64,000 bases of DNA from Exiguobacterium sp. s146 (GTDB lineage Bacteria; Bacillota; Bacilli; Exiguobacteriales; Exiguobacteriaceae), in assembly GCF_018618415.1 (NCBI RefSeq), contig NZ_JACSMA010000003.1, positions 186,001 to 250,000 of the forward strand, written 5' to 3'. Within the stretch, counting starts at the first letter, position 1. The number at the start of each line of letters is the position of its first letter. A program made the position numbers and the translations under genes. Below the pieces are notes generated by a model. The model was not told the DNA's origin and did no database searches. It worked only from the letters and a program-made list of their open reading frames with translations. Below, one piece after another: positions 32,793 through 42,400 of the stretch.

Positions 32793-33977
32793 ATGCAACT
32801 GACCGCACAAAAATTATGGACGAAAGACTTCCTCATCATCTCTCTCGTCAACTTCTTCTTAACACTCATCTTCTTTTTACTCATGGTGACCATCGGCGTC
32901 CACGCCGTCTCGGCATATGGGGCTTCGACGAGCGAGGCTGGCCTAGTCACCGGCATCTTCATTATCGGGACCCTCGTCGGGCGACTCTTTATCGGGCGCT
33001 TAATTGACTCGATTGGACGTCGCAAGACGCTTCTCATTGGCCTGACGTTCTTCACGGCCACGATTTCGCTCTATTTCCTCGACTTTGGCATCGGCTTCTT
33101 GTTGTTCACACGCTTCGTCCATGGACTCGGGATGGGACTGTCGAGCACGGCGACCGGAACGATCGTCGCCCAAGTCATTCCCGGTTCTCGAAAAGGGGAA
33201 GGCATCGGCTACTACAGCATGAGTTCGACGCTCGCCACCGCCATCGGACCGTTCGTCGGCTTGATCATGAGCCAGTACACAAGCTTCTCCGTCATCTTTC
33301 TTGCCTGTTTCGTCATCGGTCTCATCAGTCTCGGGAGCGCCTTATTTGTGAAAGTACCTGAAGCTGACAATCCGCAAGTCGTCCGAGGGTTTTCGCTCGG
33401 GGCATTCGTCGAGCCGAAGGCGTTACCGATCGCGCTCATCATCGGCGTCGCCGCCCTCAGCTACTCGAGCGTTTTGTCTTACATCAACTTTTATGCGAGC
33501 GAGCTCGATCTTGTCGAAGCGGCGAGCATCTTCTTCCTCGTCTACTCCATCGCCGTCCTCATTTCTCGACCGATTACAGGTCGCCTGATGGACGCACGCG
33601 GCGCCAACATCGTCATGTACCCGGCCATCGTCCTCTTCGCCGTCGGGATGCTCGTGTTGAGCCAGGCGAACAACGCCGTCATGCTGTTACTTGCCGGGGC
33701 GTTGATTGGACTTGGCTTCGGGAATATCCAGTCCGGGACACAGGCGATTGCCGTCAAAGCGGCGGATCCCCATCGGATGGGTATGGCCACGTCGACGTTC
33801 TTTATCGCCCTCGACGCAGGACTCGGATTCGGCCCTTACTTTATCGGCATGCTCATTCCGTTGACCGGTTTCTCGACGCTGTATCTGTTGCTGGCCGGTG
33901 TCGTCTTCTTCACCGTGTTCCTCTATTACTTGATGAACGGCCGCCGCGAGCGGGCCGCCATCAAACAAGCTGCCTGA
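32793..33977 (+). CDS. MFS transporter
   Basis: 394-aa major facilitator with about 12 hydrophobic helices. The motif-A-like loop is visible as GRLFIGRLIDSIGRRKTLLIG (GRLFIGRLIDSIGRR then KTLLIG), and GLGMGLSSTATGTIVAQVIP is the family's conserved central helix. The second half repeats as ISRPITGRLMDARGAN. It resembles drug or sugar-efflux-type permeases with no identifiable substrate. AAGGAGGC lies 13 nt upstream of ATG 32793. It is flanked by terminators and is a single gene. Confidence 0.85.
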   Translation: MQLTAQKLWTKDFLIISLVNFFLTLIFFLLMVTIGVHAVSAYGASTSEAGLVTGIFIIGTLVGRLFIGRLIDSIGRRKTLLIGLTFFTATISLYFLDFGIGFLLFTRFVHGLGMGLSSTATGTIVAQVIPGSRKGEGIGYYSMSSTLATAIGPFVGLIMSQYTSFSVIFLACFVIGLISLGSALFVKVPEADNPQVVRGFSLGAFVEPKALPIALIIGVAALSYSSVLSYINFYASELDLVEAASIFFLVYSIAVLISRPITGRLMDARGANIVMYPAIVLFAVGMLVLSQANNAVMLLLAGALIGLGFGNIQSGTQAIAVKAADPHRMGMATSTFFIALDAGLGFGPYFIGMLIPLTGFSTLYLLLAGVVFFTVFLYYLMNGRRERAAIKQAA

Positions 33978-34006
33978 CAGGACGTCTCATCGTCCTGTCT
34001 TTTTTG
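33976..34006 (+). terminator. Terminator after the MFS gene
   Basis: GACAGGACG-TCTCAT-CGTCCTGTC followed by TTTTTT, starting at the stop codon. Confidence 0.85.
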
Positions 34007-34087
34007 GAATGTTCACACATTTTGTCACGACTTACGGTAATATGAGAATGACGCGCCGAAAAGTTTTTGATTGAAATGAGGGACATG

Positions 34088-36145
34088 ATGCACGCCGACC
34101 AGACCATCCAACACTATTCCTCCGTCCTGCTCCGTACGTTCGACAAAATCTCTGATTTTGTCTTCTTCATGGAAGTGGACGGTTCAACTTATCGCTACGT
34201 ATTTGTAAACGAACCGGGAAGACAGGCGATTGGCTGGACCGAGGCCGATATTGGGAAACGTGTCGAGGACATGGTGCCCCCCGAGACGGCCGCTCTCGTC
34301 ACGCGTCATTATGACGAGGCGGTGCGAGAACGAAAGAGCCTCATCTTCGAGGACTATCGCCTAGTCGAACCGTCTTATACGACAGCCCCCGTCTCGCATG
34401 AGATCCGTTTGCCCGTTCATTACTATGAGTCCGAGGTGACGCCGGTCTTCGATGATGCGGGTGCTTGCACTCACGTCATCTCGGTCGTCCGGGAAGTAAC
34501 GGAACGGAAACGTCGTGAACTCGAGCTGTCCATCTTGAAAGATCAACACGAATCGCTCCAACGGTATTCACCGCACGGCATCTTCGTCCTCGACGAAGCG
34601 TTTCGCGTCCAATCGGTCAATCCTGCCGTCACGCAGATTACCGGTTATGAGGAAGCCGATTTGTTGGGACAGTCCTTTTTGTCATGGTTGCCGGAGTCAG
34701 AACGGCCCCTTGTCGATAAAGGTCTCCGCTTTGCCTTGTCCGGCACGCCGCACAAATACGGGATCACCGCTCCCCAAAAGACTGGAAGCTGGCTCGATTT
34801 GGCCATCTTGAACATCCCGATTGAAGTCGATGGGCACATTACGGGACTGTTCGCCATCATTATCGATCACACTCCGGAGAAGAACGCCGAACGGGCGACC
34901 CAGGAGAGCGAGCGCCGTTATCGTCAACTGATCGAGACGATTCCTGAAGGCATCATCGTGCATAAAGACGGGATGATTCTGTATGCCAACGCCCTGGCGC
35001 TAGAAACGATTGGCGAGACATATATCGAGAGCGAATCGATTTTCGCTTTCGTCGCCGCGGAATATCATGAGACGACCAAGGCGCGCCTTCACGCGTTGCG
35101 CCAGGGCAATCCGGTCCAAGATACCGAAATCGTGCTCGTCACCCCGGCCGGACGAAAACTGCATATGGATATCGGCAGCCTGTTAATCGATTACGAAGGA
35201 ACGACCGCCGTCATGACCTTGTTGCGTGACGTGACCGAGAAGCGCGAGATGGAGCGGGCGCTTCACCAGAGCGAGACGCAATATCGTCTCATCACGGAGA
35301 ATATGAGCGACCTCGTCTGTATCCTCGAGCGTGACGGTCAAGTCCGCTACGCTTCGCCGTCCCATCAAACCGTGCTCGGATACACCCCGTCGTTTTACGA
35401 GGGCAAAAATATCCTCGATTTCATCCATCCGAATGATGCCGAACCGGCGAGACAACAACTTCGGACGATGACAGCGACGAGCGAGCCGCTCACCCTCGAA
35501 TTCCGTCATCTGCACCACGATGGGCGTTGGATTTGGCTCGAGACGAAGATTCAAGCGATTTATGACGATACCGGGCAACTGCTTCACTATTTGACCGTCA
35601 CGCGTGAAATCATGAAGCGGAAAGTGCTTGAAAAGCAGCTCAAGCATCTGGCCTATCATGATACGTTGACCGACCTCCCGAATCGGCGCTATTTCCTTGC
35701 CTACTTGGAAGAGACGGTGGCCCGATTCGCCGAAGAAGACGAGTCACTCGCCGTCCTGTCGCTCGATATCGATTGTTTCAAACAAATCAACGATACGCTC
35801 GGTCATGACGTCGGCGACGAACTGTTGCGCCAATTCTCTACGCGTTTGACCGATGTGTTGCGAAACCAAGACGTGATCGCCCGCTTCGGCGGGGATGAAT
35901 TCTCGGTGCTCATCCGCTACACGGAAGCTGAGGCGCCGAAACGAGTGGCTGAGAAACTCGTGACCGCCCTTCAACGCCCGTGGCAGATAGAAGAGCATTC
36001 ATTCGTCACAACATCGAGCGTCGGCGTGGCCCCTTACCGACCGGGCATGTCGACGAAACTGTTGCTCAAACAGGCCGACTTGGCCTTATATCAGGCGAAA
36101 GCCAACGGCCGCAATCAATACGTCGTGTTTGAAGACCGCTCCTAA
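34088..36145 (+). CDS. Multi-PAS diguanylate cyclase (GGDEF)
   Basis: 685-aa cytosolic signalling protein with about four tandem PAS domains (roughly 10-130, 155-275, 285-395, 400-515) and a C-terminal GGDEF domain. The active site RFGGDEFSVL lies near residue 600, and the product-inhibition I-site is RNQD five residues before GGDEF, so the enzyme should make c-di-GMP and be feedback inhibited. No membrane segment. The frame opens at a TTG (34067), but GAGGG and ATG 34088 are better placed. No EAL domain here; EAL and HD-GYP enzymes are encoded elsewhere in the window. Confidence 0.88.
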   Translation: MHADQTIQHYSSVLLRTFDKISDFVFFMEVDGSTYRYVFVNEPGRQAIGWTEADIGKRVEDMVPPETAALVTRHYDEAVRERKSLIFEDYRLVEPSYTTAPVSHEIRLPVHYYESEVTPVFDDAGACTHVISVVREVTERKRRELELSILKDQHESLQRYSPHGIFVLDEAFRVQSVNPAVTQITGYEEADLLGQSFLSWLPESERPLVDKGLRFALSGTPHKYGITAPQKTGSWLDLAILNIPIEVDGHITGLFAIIIDHTPEKNAERATQESERRYRQLIETIPEGIIVHKDGMILYANALALETIGETYIESESIFAFVAAEYHETTKARLHALRQGNPVQDTEIVLVTPAGRKLHMDIGSLLIDYEGTTAVMTLLRDVTEKREMERALHQSETQYRLITENMSDLVCILERDGQVRYASPSHQTVLGYTPSFYEGKNILDFIHPNDAEPARQQLRTMTATSEPLTLEFRHLHHDGRWIWLETKIQAIYDDTGQLLHYLTVTREIMKRKVLEKQLKHLAYHDTLTDLPNRRYFLAYLEETVARFAEEDESLAVLSLDIDCFKQINDTLGHDVGDELLRQFSTRLTDVLRNQDVIARFGGDEFSVLIRYTEAEAPKRVAEKLVTALQRPWQIEEHSFVTTSSVGVAPYRPGMSTKLLLKQADLALYQAKANGRNQYVVFEDRS

Positions 36146-36159
36146 GCGGTCTTTTTTTC
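36133..36159 (+). terminator. Terminator after the diguanylate cyclase gene
   Basis: AGACCGCT / AGCGGTCT with a 4-nt loop and seven T; overlaps the end of the coding sequence. Confidence 0.85.
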
Positions 36160-36185
36160 ACGTGAAACAACTCGAGTCCAGCCCT

Positions 36186-36198
36186 AAATCCGAACATT
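36186..36198. promoter_or_regulatory. PurBox (PurR operator half) upstream of guaC
   Basis: AAATCCGAACATT fits the PurBox consensus AWWWCCGAACWWT exactly. guaC is a known PurR target in B. subtilis. A second box in opposite orientation is not clear; the best candidate (ATTTTCGTATTTT, 36227-36239) is imperfect and more distant than usual. Confidence 0.5.
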
Positions 36199-36253
36199 AA
36201 TCTGTTTAAAATGTTAAATATCAATTATTTTCGTATTTTTTCATCATATTCCT

Positions 36254-36282
36254 TTGACATCTATCGTGATTTACGTTACATT
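36254..36282 (+). promoter_or_regulatory. SigA promoter of guaC
   Basis: TTGACA (perfect -35), 17 nt, TACATT. The start near 36289 gives a ~58-nt leader. Confidence 0.6.
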
Positions 36283-36346
36283 ACCGAATGGGCGAAGTAT
36301 TTACCATTCAACAAATCAAATTGTTCGTAAATAGGGGTGTGACAAC

Positions 36347-37330
36347 ATGGATAAAGTATTTGATTATGAAGATATTCAATTGATTCCCGCAAAATGTGTC
36401 GTGGACAGCAGATCCGAATGTGATGCGAGCGTGACGCTCGGTGGCTTCACGTTCCGATTGCCGGTCGTTCCAGCCAATATGCAGACCATCATCGATGAGA
36501 ACGTCGCTCGGTCGCTTGCCGAGAAGGGCTATTTCTATATCATGCATCGCTTCAACCCAGAGACGCGACTTCGGTTCATCGAGGACATGCACGGGCGTGG
36601 CTTGTATGCATCGATCAGTGTCGGTGTGAAAAAGGACGAATATCGCTTTGTCGAGATGCTTGCGGAAGCCGGACATACGCCGGAATTCATCACAATCGAC
36701 ATCGCGCACGGTCACTCGAACGCGGTCATCCGGATGATTCAACATATCAAACACCATCTTCCAGGTTCGTTCGTGATTGCCGGAAATGTCGGGACGCCGG
36801 AAGCCGTCCGCGAACTCGAACACGCCGGGGCGGATGCGACAAAGGTCGGCATCGGTCCAGGTAAAGTCTGTATCACGAAAATCAAGACGGGCTTCGGCAC
36901 GGGCGGATGGCAACTTGCCGCGCTTCGTTGGTGTGCCAAGGCAGCGACGAAACCGATTATCGCGGATGGGGGCATCCGGACACACGGCGACATCGCCAAA
37001 TCGATTCGATTCGGGGCATCGATGGTCATGATCGGTTCGCTGTTCGCGGGCCACGACGAGTCTCCGGGTGAGACGTTCGAACAGGATGGGAAGTTGCTCA
37101 AAGAATACTTTGGGTCGGCGTCTGAATTCCAAAAAGGGGAACGGAAAAACGTCGAAGGCAAGAAAATGTTCGTCGAGCATAAAGGGGCGCTCCAAGACAC
37201 GTTGACCGAGATGGAGCAAGACCTCCAATCGGCCATCTCTTACTCGGGTGGGGACAATCTCGATGCGTTACGCACCGTTGATTACGTCATGGTGAAAAAC
37301 TCGATCTTTAACGGGGATAAAGTATATTAA
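36347..37330 (+). CDS. guaC: GMP reductase
   Basis: 327-aa NADPH-dependent enzyme converting GMP to IMP, part of purine interconversion. Start [20 protein letters not shown] (first 20), then PANMQTIID and the [11 protein letters not shown] loop with the catalytic Cys, followed by [20 protein letters not shown] and [15 protein letters not shown]. The absence of a CBS pair and the 327-aa length separate it from IMP dehydrogenase. AGGGGTGTGACAAC precedes ATG 36347. A PurBox upstream suggests purine control. Confidence 0.95.
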   Translation: MDKVFDYEDIQLIPAKCVVDSRSECDASVTLGGFTFRLPVVPANMQTIIDENVARSLAEKGYFYIMHRFNPETRLRFIEDMHGRGLYASISVGVKKDEYRFVEMLAEAGHTPEFITIDIAHGHSNAVIRMIQHIKHHLPGSFVIAGNVGTPEAVRELEHAGADATKVGIGPGKVCITKIKTGFGTGGWQLAALRWCAKAATKPIIADGGIRTHGDIAKSIRFGASMVMIGSLFAGHDESPGETFEQDGKLLKEYFGSASEFQKGERKNVEGKKMFVEHKGALQDTLTEMEQDLQSAISYSGGDNLDALRTVDYVMVKNSIFNGDKVY

Positions 37331-37362
37331 AAGAAGGCGACTCGCGTGAGTCGCCTTTTTTT
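37331..37362. terminator. Bidirectional terminator after guaC
   Basis: AAGGCGACTC-GCGT-GAGTCGCCTT with A and T tracts on either side; shared with the convergent acetyltransferase gene. Confidence 0.85.
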
Positions 37363-37801
37363 AGTCAGCCGTCAGCTGCTTCGTCATCATATAATAGTCC
37401 GATTCCGGCGGATAATCATGGAGCACGCCGGTGACCTCGTAGCCAAACCGCTCATAAAACGTCTTCGCTTGAAACGAGAACGTCGTCAACTTGACGCGTG
37501 TCGCCCCGAGTTCACGGGCCAACCGCTCCCCTTCCTCAAGTAGACGGCTCCCTAGGCCGGTTCCCGCATGCTCTGACGCGACCCATAGCCGGTCCAAGTC
37601 GAACCAGCCCCAATAGACGCTCCCGAATAACCCGGCAATCACTTCCCCGTCCTGCTCCACTTTCAGCTGCACGACCGGGACGTCCGCGTTACGGATCTCG
37701 CGATGATACACCGAGTGAGCGTCATTGAACGTCCGCAATCGACTCGTCAAAAATTGTTGGAACGCTTCGTCCTCTTCGTGAATTCGTGTGATATCCATCA
37801 T
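37361..37801 (-). CDS. GNAT family N-acetyltransferase
   Basis: 146-aa acetyl-CoA-dependent acetyltransferase. The core is VIAGLFGSVYWGWFDLDRLW, then the acetyl-CoA-binding loop GTGLGSRLLEEGERLARELG, and the terminal QAKTFYERFGYEVTGVL. Length is typical for a stand-alone GNAT. The ATG at 37801 (ATGATG) overlaps the stop of the upstream MBL-hydrolase gene by 4 bp, indicating coupled translation in one operon. GAGGAAAC precedes it. The substrate is unknown. Confidence 0.85.
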   Translation of the reverse strand: MMDITRIHEEDEAFQQFLTSRLRTFNDAHSVYHREIRNADVPVVQLKVEQDGEVIAGLFGSVYWGWFDLDRLWVASEHAGTGLGSRLLEEGERLARELGATRVKLTTFSFQAKTFYERFGYEVTGVLHDYPPESDYYMMTKQLTAD

Positions 37802-38658
37802 GTTTCCTCACCCGAACCGTTCACGAAAAACGAAATCAATTCTTGGACTTCCTCGTCGGCGTCCCGACCTGTCAAACGTTCGTATTGAGCGGTGATCGCC
37901 TCTTTATTTCCTGGGAAATCGAGAGTGAATCGCGCCAAGTCACGCAAAATATCTCGGTCTTTCTCGTAATCAAGACGCGTGACGACACTTCCATGCGACC
38001 AGACGTACGCCTCGGCCTCGAACTGATCGAGCACGTCCAATAATCGGAGTGTCTCCCCTACGGTCATCCGCCAAGACGGCGCATACAAGTTCGCATAGAG
38101 CGCATCTCCTAAAAACAGGATCTTCTCTTCCGGGACATACATGACGACCGCGTCGGCAGCATGGTCGCCCCCGACATGTGTCAAGACGACATGCACGCCA
38201 CCGAGGTCGAGCGTGAGCGTCTCGTCGAACGTGATGGTCGGCAAGACGACCCGAATCGATTGATCGGTCCCGTACTCGATCTGAATCGCATCTGCGCAAA
38301 ACGCGATCTCGCGTCCGTCTTCAACACGTTCGGCTAAGGAAGCATCATCCCACGCGTAGGGCAACAATCGTTCTATCCCGGCCTTTGTCGCCGTGCTCGC
38401 GATGGAGACGGTGTCGGTCAGCGCCGACAATCCAAAGATATGATCCCAATGCCAATGCGTCAACGCGACGAGTGACGGTCGCTTGATGCCCCGTTCAGCC
38501 AAGACGTCTAGAAATAAAGTCGCGTGTGCTTCAGAATTCCCTGCATCAATCATGAGCGTATGGGTATCGCCGACGACAGCCCCTAAAATGGGACGGTCGG
38601 TCTCCGCGACCGGGTCCATATACCAAAATCGGTCCGAATGTTGTTTAAGTGTCTGCAT
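37798..38658 (-). CDS. Metallo-beta-lactamase-fold hydrolase
   Basis: 286-aa MBL-fold enzyme starting MQTLKQHSDRFWYMD. The metal motif is THWHWDHIFG (HxHxDH), with further ligands in THVGGDHAAD, LFLGDALY and WSHGSV. The start is placed at ATG 38658 because a very strong GAGAGGAGGAG lies just before it. In this sequence the same frame runs on without a stop into the upstream kinase gene (to 39462), giving an apparent 554-aa fusion; I think this is the result of one missing base in the kinase (see that entry). Next gene 3' is the overlapping GNAT. Substrate unknown. Confidence 0.8.
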   Translation of the reverse strand: MQTLKQHSDRFWYMDPVAETDRPILGAVVGDTHTLMIDAGNSEAHATLFLDVLAERGIKRPSLVALTHWHWDHIFGLSALTDTVSIASTATKAGIERLLPYAWDDASLAERVEDGREIAFCADAIQIEYGTDQSIRVVLPTITFDETLTLDLGGVHVVLTHVGGDHAADAVVMYVPEEKILFLGDALYANLYAPSWRMTVGETLRLLDVLDQFEAEAYVWSHGSVVTRLDYEKDRDILRDLARFTLDFPGNKEAITAQYERLTGRDADEEVQELISFFVNGSGEET

Positions 38659-39399
38659 GACGCTCCTCCTCTCTCTTCGGTAATGCAGCGAACGCTTCGA
38701 ACGCCCCTCATCATTGACGAGTCGAATCGTCCGGAGCGGCAAACGTGCTAACAAGTTCAATTCACGCCGTTGCCGCTCTGTTAACAGTCGAATCGTACCA
38801 TCGATCCCGCTCAAGCCGTTCGCCTGAGCATAGGCGCGAGCCGTATAGTACTTGACGAACCCCCGTTGCCAGTCGATAGGCCGTTCCCCATAAACTTCGC
38901 GAAACACGGTCGGCACGTCGGCCGTCTCCAAATAGACGACGGTCGGTTCGAGCGGGGCCAGTAAGCCCGCCACCGTCTCGACATAAGCCTCGATTTGTTC
39001 GTTCGGGACATCTTGGGCCACCATGCCGATCGTGAATGGGTTTTGTAGGAGCGCACATTCGAATACGTATACGTGATCCGCCTCCTTGACCCGTTCCACG
39101 AAACGATGCCAGCGCCCGACCATCAAGTCGACATGTATGTCGAACGGCAATTCATAGACGTCCATCCCAGCACAATGTTCGTTTGGACCATATCGCACGA
39201 ATCGACCGGCTCCGTCTTGATCGATGATGTCGCCTTCCGTCTCGACGCCTGCCTCGACCCAATACACGTCGTGGACATCGACCGGATGTGCCGCATCGAT
39301 TTCCGAATAGAACGTATAGCCCGTTGTCGCAACGAGTGATTCCGCGAACGTCGTCTTCCCACTCCCCGGTAATCCTTCAATCAGCCATAGTTTGCTCAT
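38645..39399 (-). CDS. P-loop nucleotide kinase-like protein, apparently frameshifted near its 3' end
   Basis: Walker A is LWLIEGLPGSGKTTFAES at the N-terminus; the rest resembles stand-alone P-loop kinases/ATPases of unknown substrate. ATG 39399 follows CGGAGGC; the frame starts 21 codons earlier but without a good start. After residue ~231 (RLVNDEG) the frame would run straight into the MBL gene. Adding one G to the GGGG run (CCCC on the + strand, 38704-38707) instead gives AFEAFAALPKREEERHADT and a TAA at 38645-38647, overlapping the MBL start by 14 bp as in a normal operon. A true indel, a sequencing error or -1 frameshifting could explain this. Confidence 0.65.
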
Positions 39400-39413
39400 A
39401 GGGTGCCTCCGAA

Positions 39414-42400
39414 TCAAGTCTCTTGATGCGAGTCGTACACATAATACCCATTCCCGCCACAATTTTTAGCGACGTACATCGCCGCATCCGAATGATGAAT
39501 CATCGCATCGAGCGAAGCGTGGTCTTCTGAGCACGCGACCCCGATACTGGCCGACAACCTCAAGGACAAGCCATCCCCGACATTCATTTCCTGGGAAATA
39601 AGACGATTTAACTCGTCAAACCGCTCTGTCCCGAGCACGTCCTGCCCGGCCTCGATGACGATTAAAAATTCGTCGCCTGCGAAGCGATACGCCTTCCCGT
39701 CATACGTGTGACTGAACGAGCGAATGCGTCGTGCCGTCTCGATGAGCACTTCGTCCCCAATCAGGTGACCATAGGAATCGTTCACTTGTTTGAAGTCATC
39801 CAAATCGATGAACAACAGCACGACCGATTGCTTCCGATTCATCTTTTGTCGCATGTCGGTCATGAACGAGTGACGGTTCGCCAGTTTCGTCAGACTGTCT
39901 TGCGTGATGAGTTCGATGACTTCCTGATGCTTCCGTTCACGCCGAATCTCATTCTCCATCCACCGGGTCACGAGCAAAATCGTATCTGTCATCTCGTTGA
40001 TGGTCGAGGCGTCGACGACGTCATTCAAGTTACCTTGTTCGGCCAAGAAAACGACCCAAGCGAACGTCTTGCCATCATTGGCCAAAGGCAGGCTGATCAT
40101 CGAGGCAAACTCGAGTCCATCGATCACGAGTTCGTCTCGACCCAGTTTTTGATGTCCGATCGTCATCAACGTATGAAGGTGTTGCAGCGCATCGCTCGTC
40201 CAGTCGAGTTTACCTTCCCCGTCCTCGGACAAGACACGATATGTCGATTCCGTCGAGAAGATGACGGCATGCGAATAACCGATCCAGCTACGGAGCACGG
40301 TCTGAATCCGCTTCAGTTTATCACCGAACGGTTCATGGAGCGCCGTCACTTCATATAGTGACTCAAGCGTCTGTTGCCGCTGTGCCTGCGCCCGTGCTTG
40401 TTCCGTCAACTCGATTTCCGCCATGACCCACCGCGCGAAATCTTCAAGCGACTGCAACGCTGCCTCGTCAAAAGAACGGGCCTGTTCGTCCGTCACGCAA
40501 AGCGTGCCGATGACATGTCCGCTTCGTGTCGTGAGCGGTACACCGGCGTAGAAGCCGAGGTTTTCCAGCAACGGATTGTTCGTCCCGGCCTCAGACGTTC
40601 GCACGTCCTCGATGACGACCGACGATTGACCCGTCACGACCCGATCGCATAGTGTCCATTCCCGGTCCACGTGTGGGCTCTCAAGCGTCGGACCCGCACA
40701 CGACTTGAACCACTGTTGGTCCGTCGTCAAAATCGAGATCAGTGCGACCGGCATGTTCAGCGTACGAGCGACAAGTCGCGTAATTCGATCATAGCGTTCT
40801 TCCCTCGGGGTGTTCAAAATCTCAAGGCGCAGAATCGTCTTCAATCGCTCGGCTTCTTGGTCATCGAGCACCATCGACGGCGAAGTCGTGGCCAACTCGA
40901 GCTGACGTAACGCCGCATGTTGATAGACGAGCGCATCGAGCGCCTGTTGGAGATCCGTCAACGGAAGCGGACGACTGAAGAAGTACCCTTGAATCACATC
41001 ACAACCGAGCTGTTCCATCACCCGGTACTGTGCCTCCGTCTCGACTCCCTCGGCCGTGACCTCTAGGTTCAATTTTTTAGCGAGCGAGACAATCAGTTTG
41101 ACGATCTCATACTCTTTCAAGCCGTTGTCTTTATCCAATTGACTGATGAACGAGCGGTCGATTTTAATGCCGTCAATCTCAAACATCTTCAAGTAATTGA
41201 GCGACGAGTAGCTGACCCCGAAATCGTCAATCAGCACACGAAATCCTTTCGTCTTCAAATAGTCGACCGTCTGAATGCCGAGGAGCGGTTCTTGCATGAG
41301 CGTATGTTCCGTGATTTCAAATTCGAACTGTTCGGGTCTTAAGCCGTATGTCGCGAGCACCTGCAATAACTGCTGGATGTAGTCTTGCCGGAACAATACC
41401 GGTGACACGTTGACCGCGACCCGTCGTCCTTCGAACAAGTCCGGCTGTTCCATCATGTCACGACAGACATGATCGAAGACGAAGCCAGTGATGTCTTCAA
41501 TCAACAGCGACGTTTCGGCGATCTTAATGAACGTCTCCGGTGAAACGTTACCGAGCGCCGCACTATGCCAGCGAACGAGCGCCTCGAAATGAACCATCCC
41601 GTCCTGACACCCGATTTTCGGTTGATACACGACGCTCAGTTCGCCTGTTTTCAAGCCTTTGATGAGCTCCATCTCAATCGTCATCTCATCGATGTAATGT
41701 TGGACGTAATCATCCTTCTCGTACACTTTAATCATCTGCTTGCCCGCTTGCCTCGCTTCAAGGAGCGCCGTCGATGCGTTCATGATGACCCGGTCGGCGT
41801 CCTCGCTCCCTGCGCTGATTCCGAGACAACCGGATAAGGCGAACTCCGTCTCGGCCACTTGATACGTGTACGCCGCGATGGCCGCAAGCAATCGTTCCCC
41901 ATGCATCGTCGCCGTCTCAATTGAAGTGTACGGCAGCACGGCGATGAAGTCTTCCCCGTCCACGCGCCCGATAATCGAGCCTTTCGGCAACAGGTCCGAC
42001 AAGTGCCGCGTCATCTCTTTAATCAGGCGATGGGACTGCTCCACCCCTTGCAGCGACAAGATGATTTTAAAGCGGTTGATGTGCAGCCGCATGACGCTCG
42101 TCGCTTCCGCGCCTCCCCGTTGCGAGAACAGTTTCTCAAGCTCGAGCTTCACTTTCATCAAGTTCGGCATCCCGGTCAAATAATCGATGTTCTCGATGCT
42201 ACTTAATAGTTTCATTTCTGCTTCTTCTGATAAATCAGTCGTCAGTCCCAACACATAGCGCACGTTACCGGCCTCATCTTCGAGCGGCATGAGCACAGAA
42301 GAGGCAAATCGGGCCGTATTGGCCTCGATGTTCATCTGCGACATGAAATAGACCGGCGCGTGCGTCGAGACGACTTCGTCATAATGCCCAATCAACTCGT

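Noticed and set aside
37798-39462. A genuine 554-aa kinase-MBL fusion protein
   Set aside because: The MBL part has its own strong ribosome binding site and start, and a one-base change restores a separate kinase C-terminus and stop with normal operon overlap. The fusion remains possible but is less likely.
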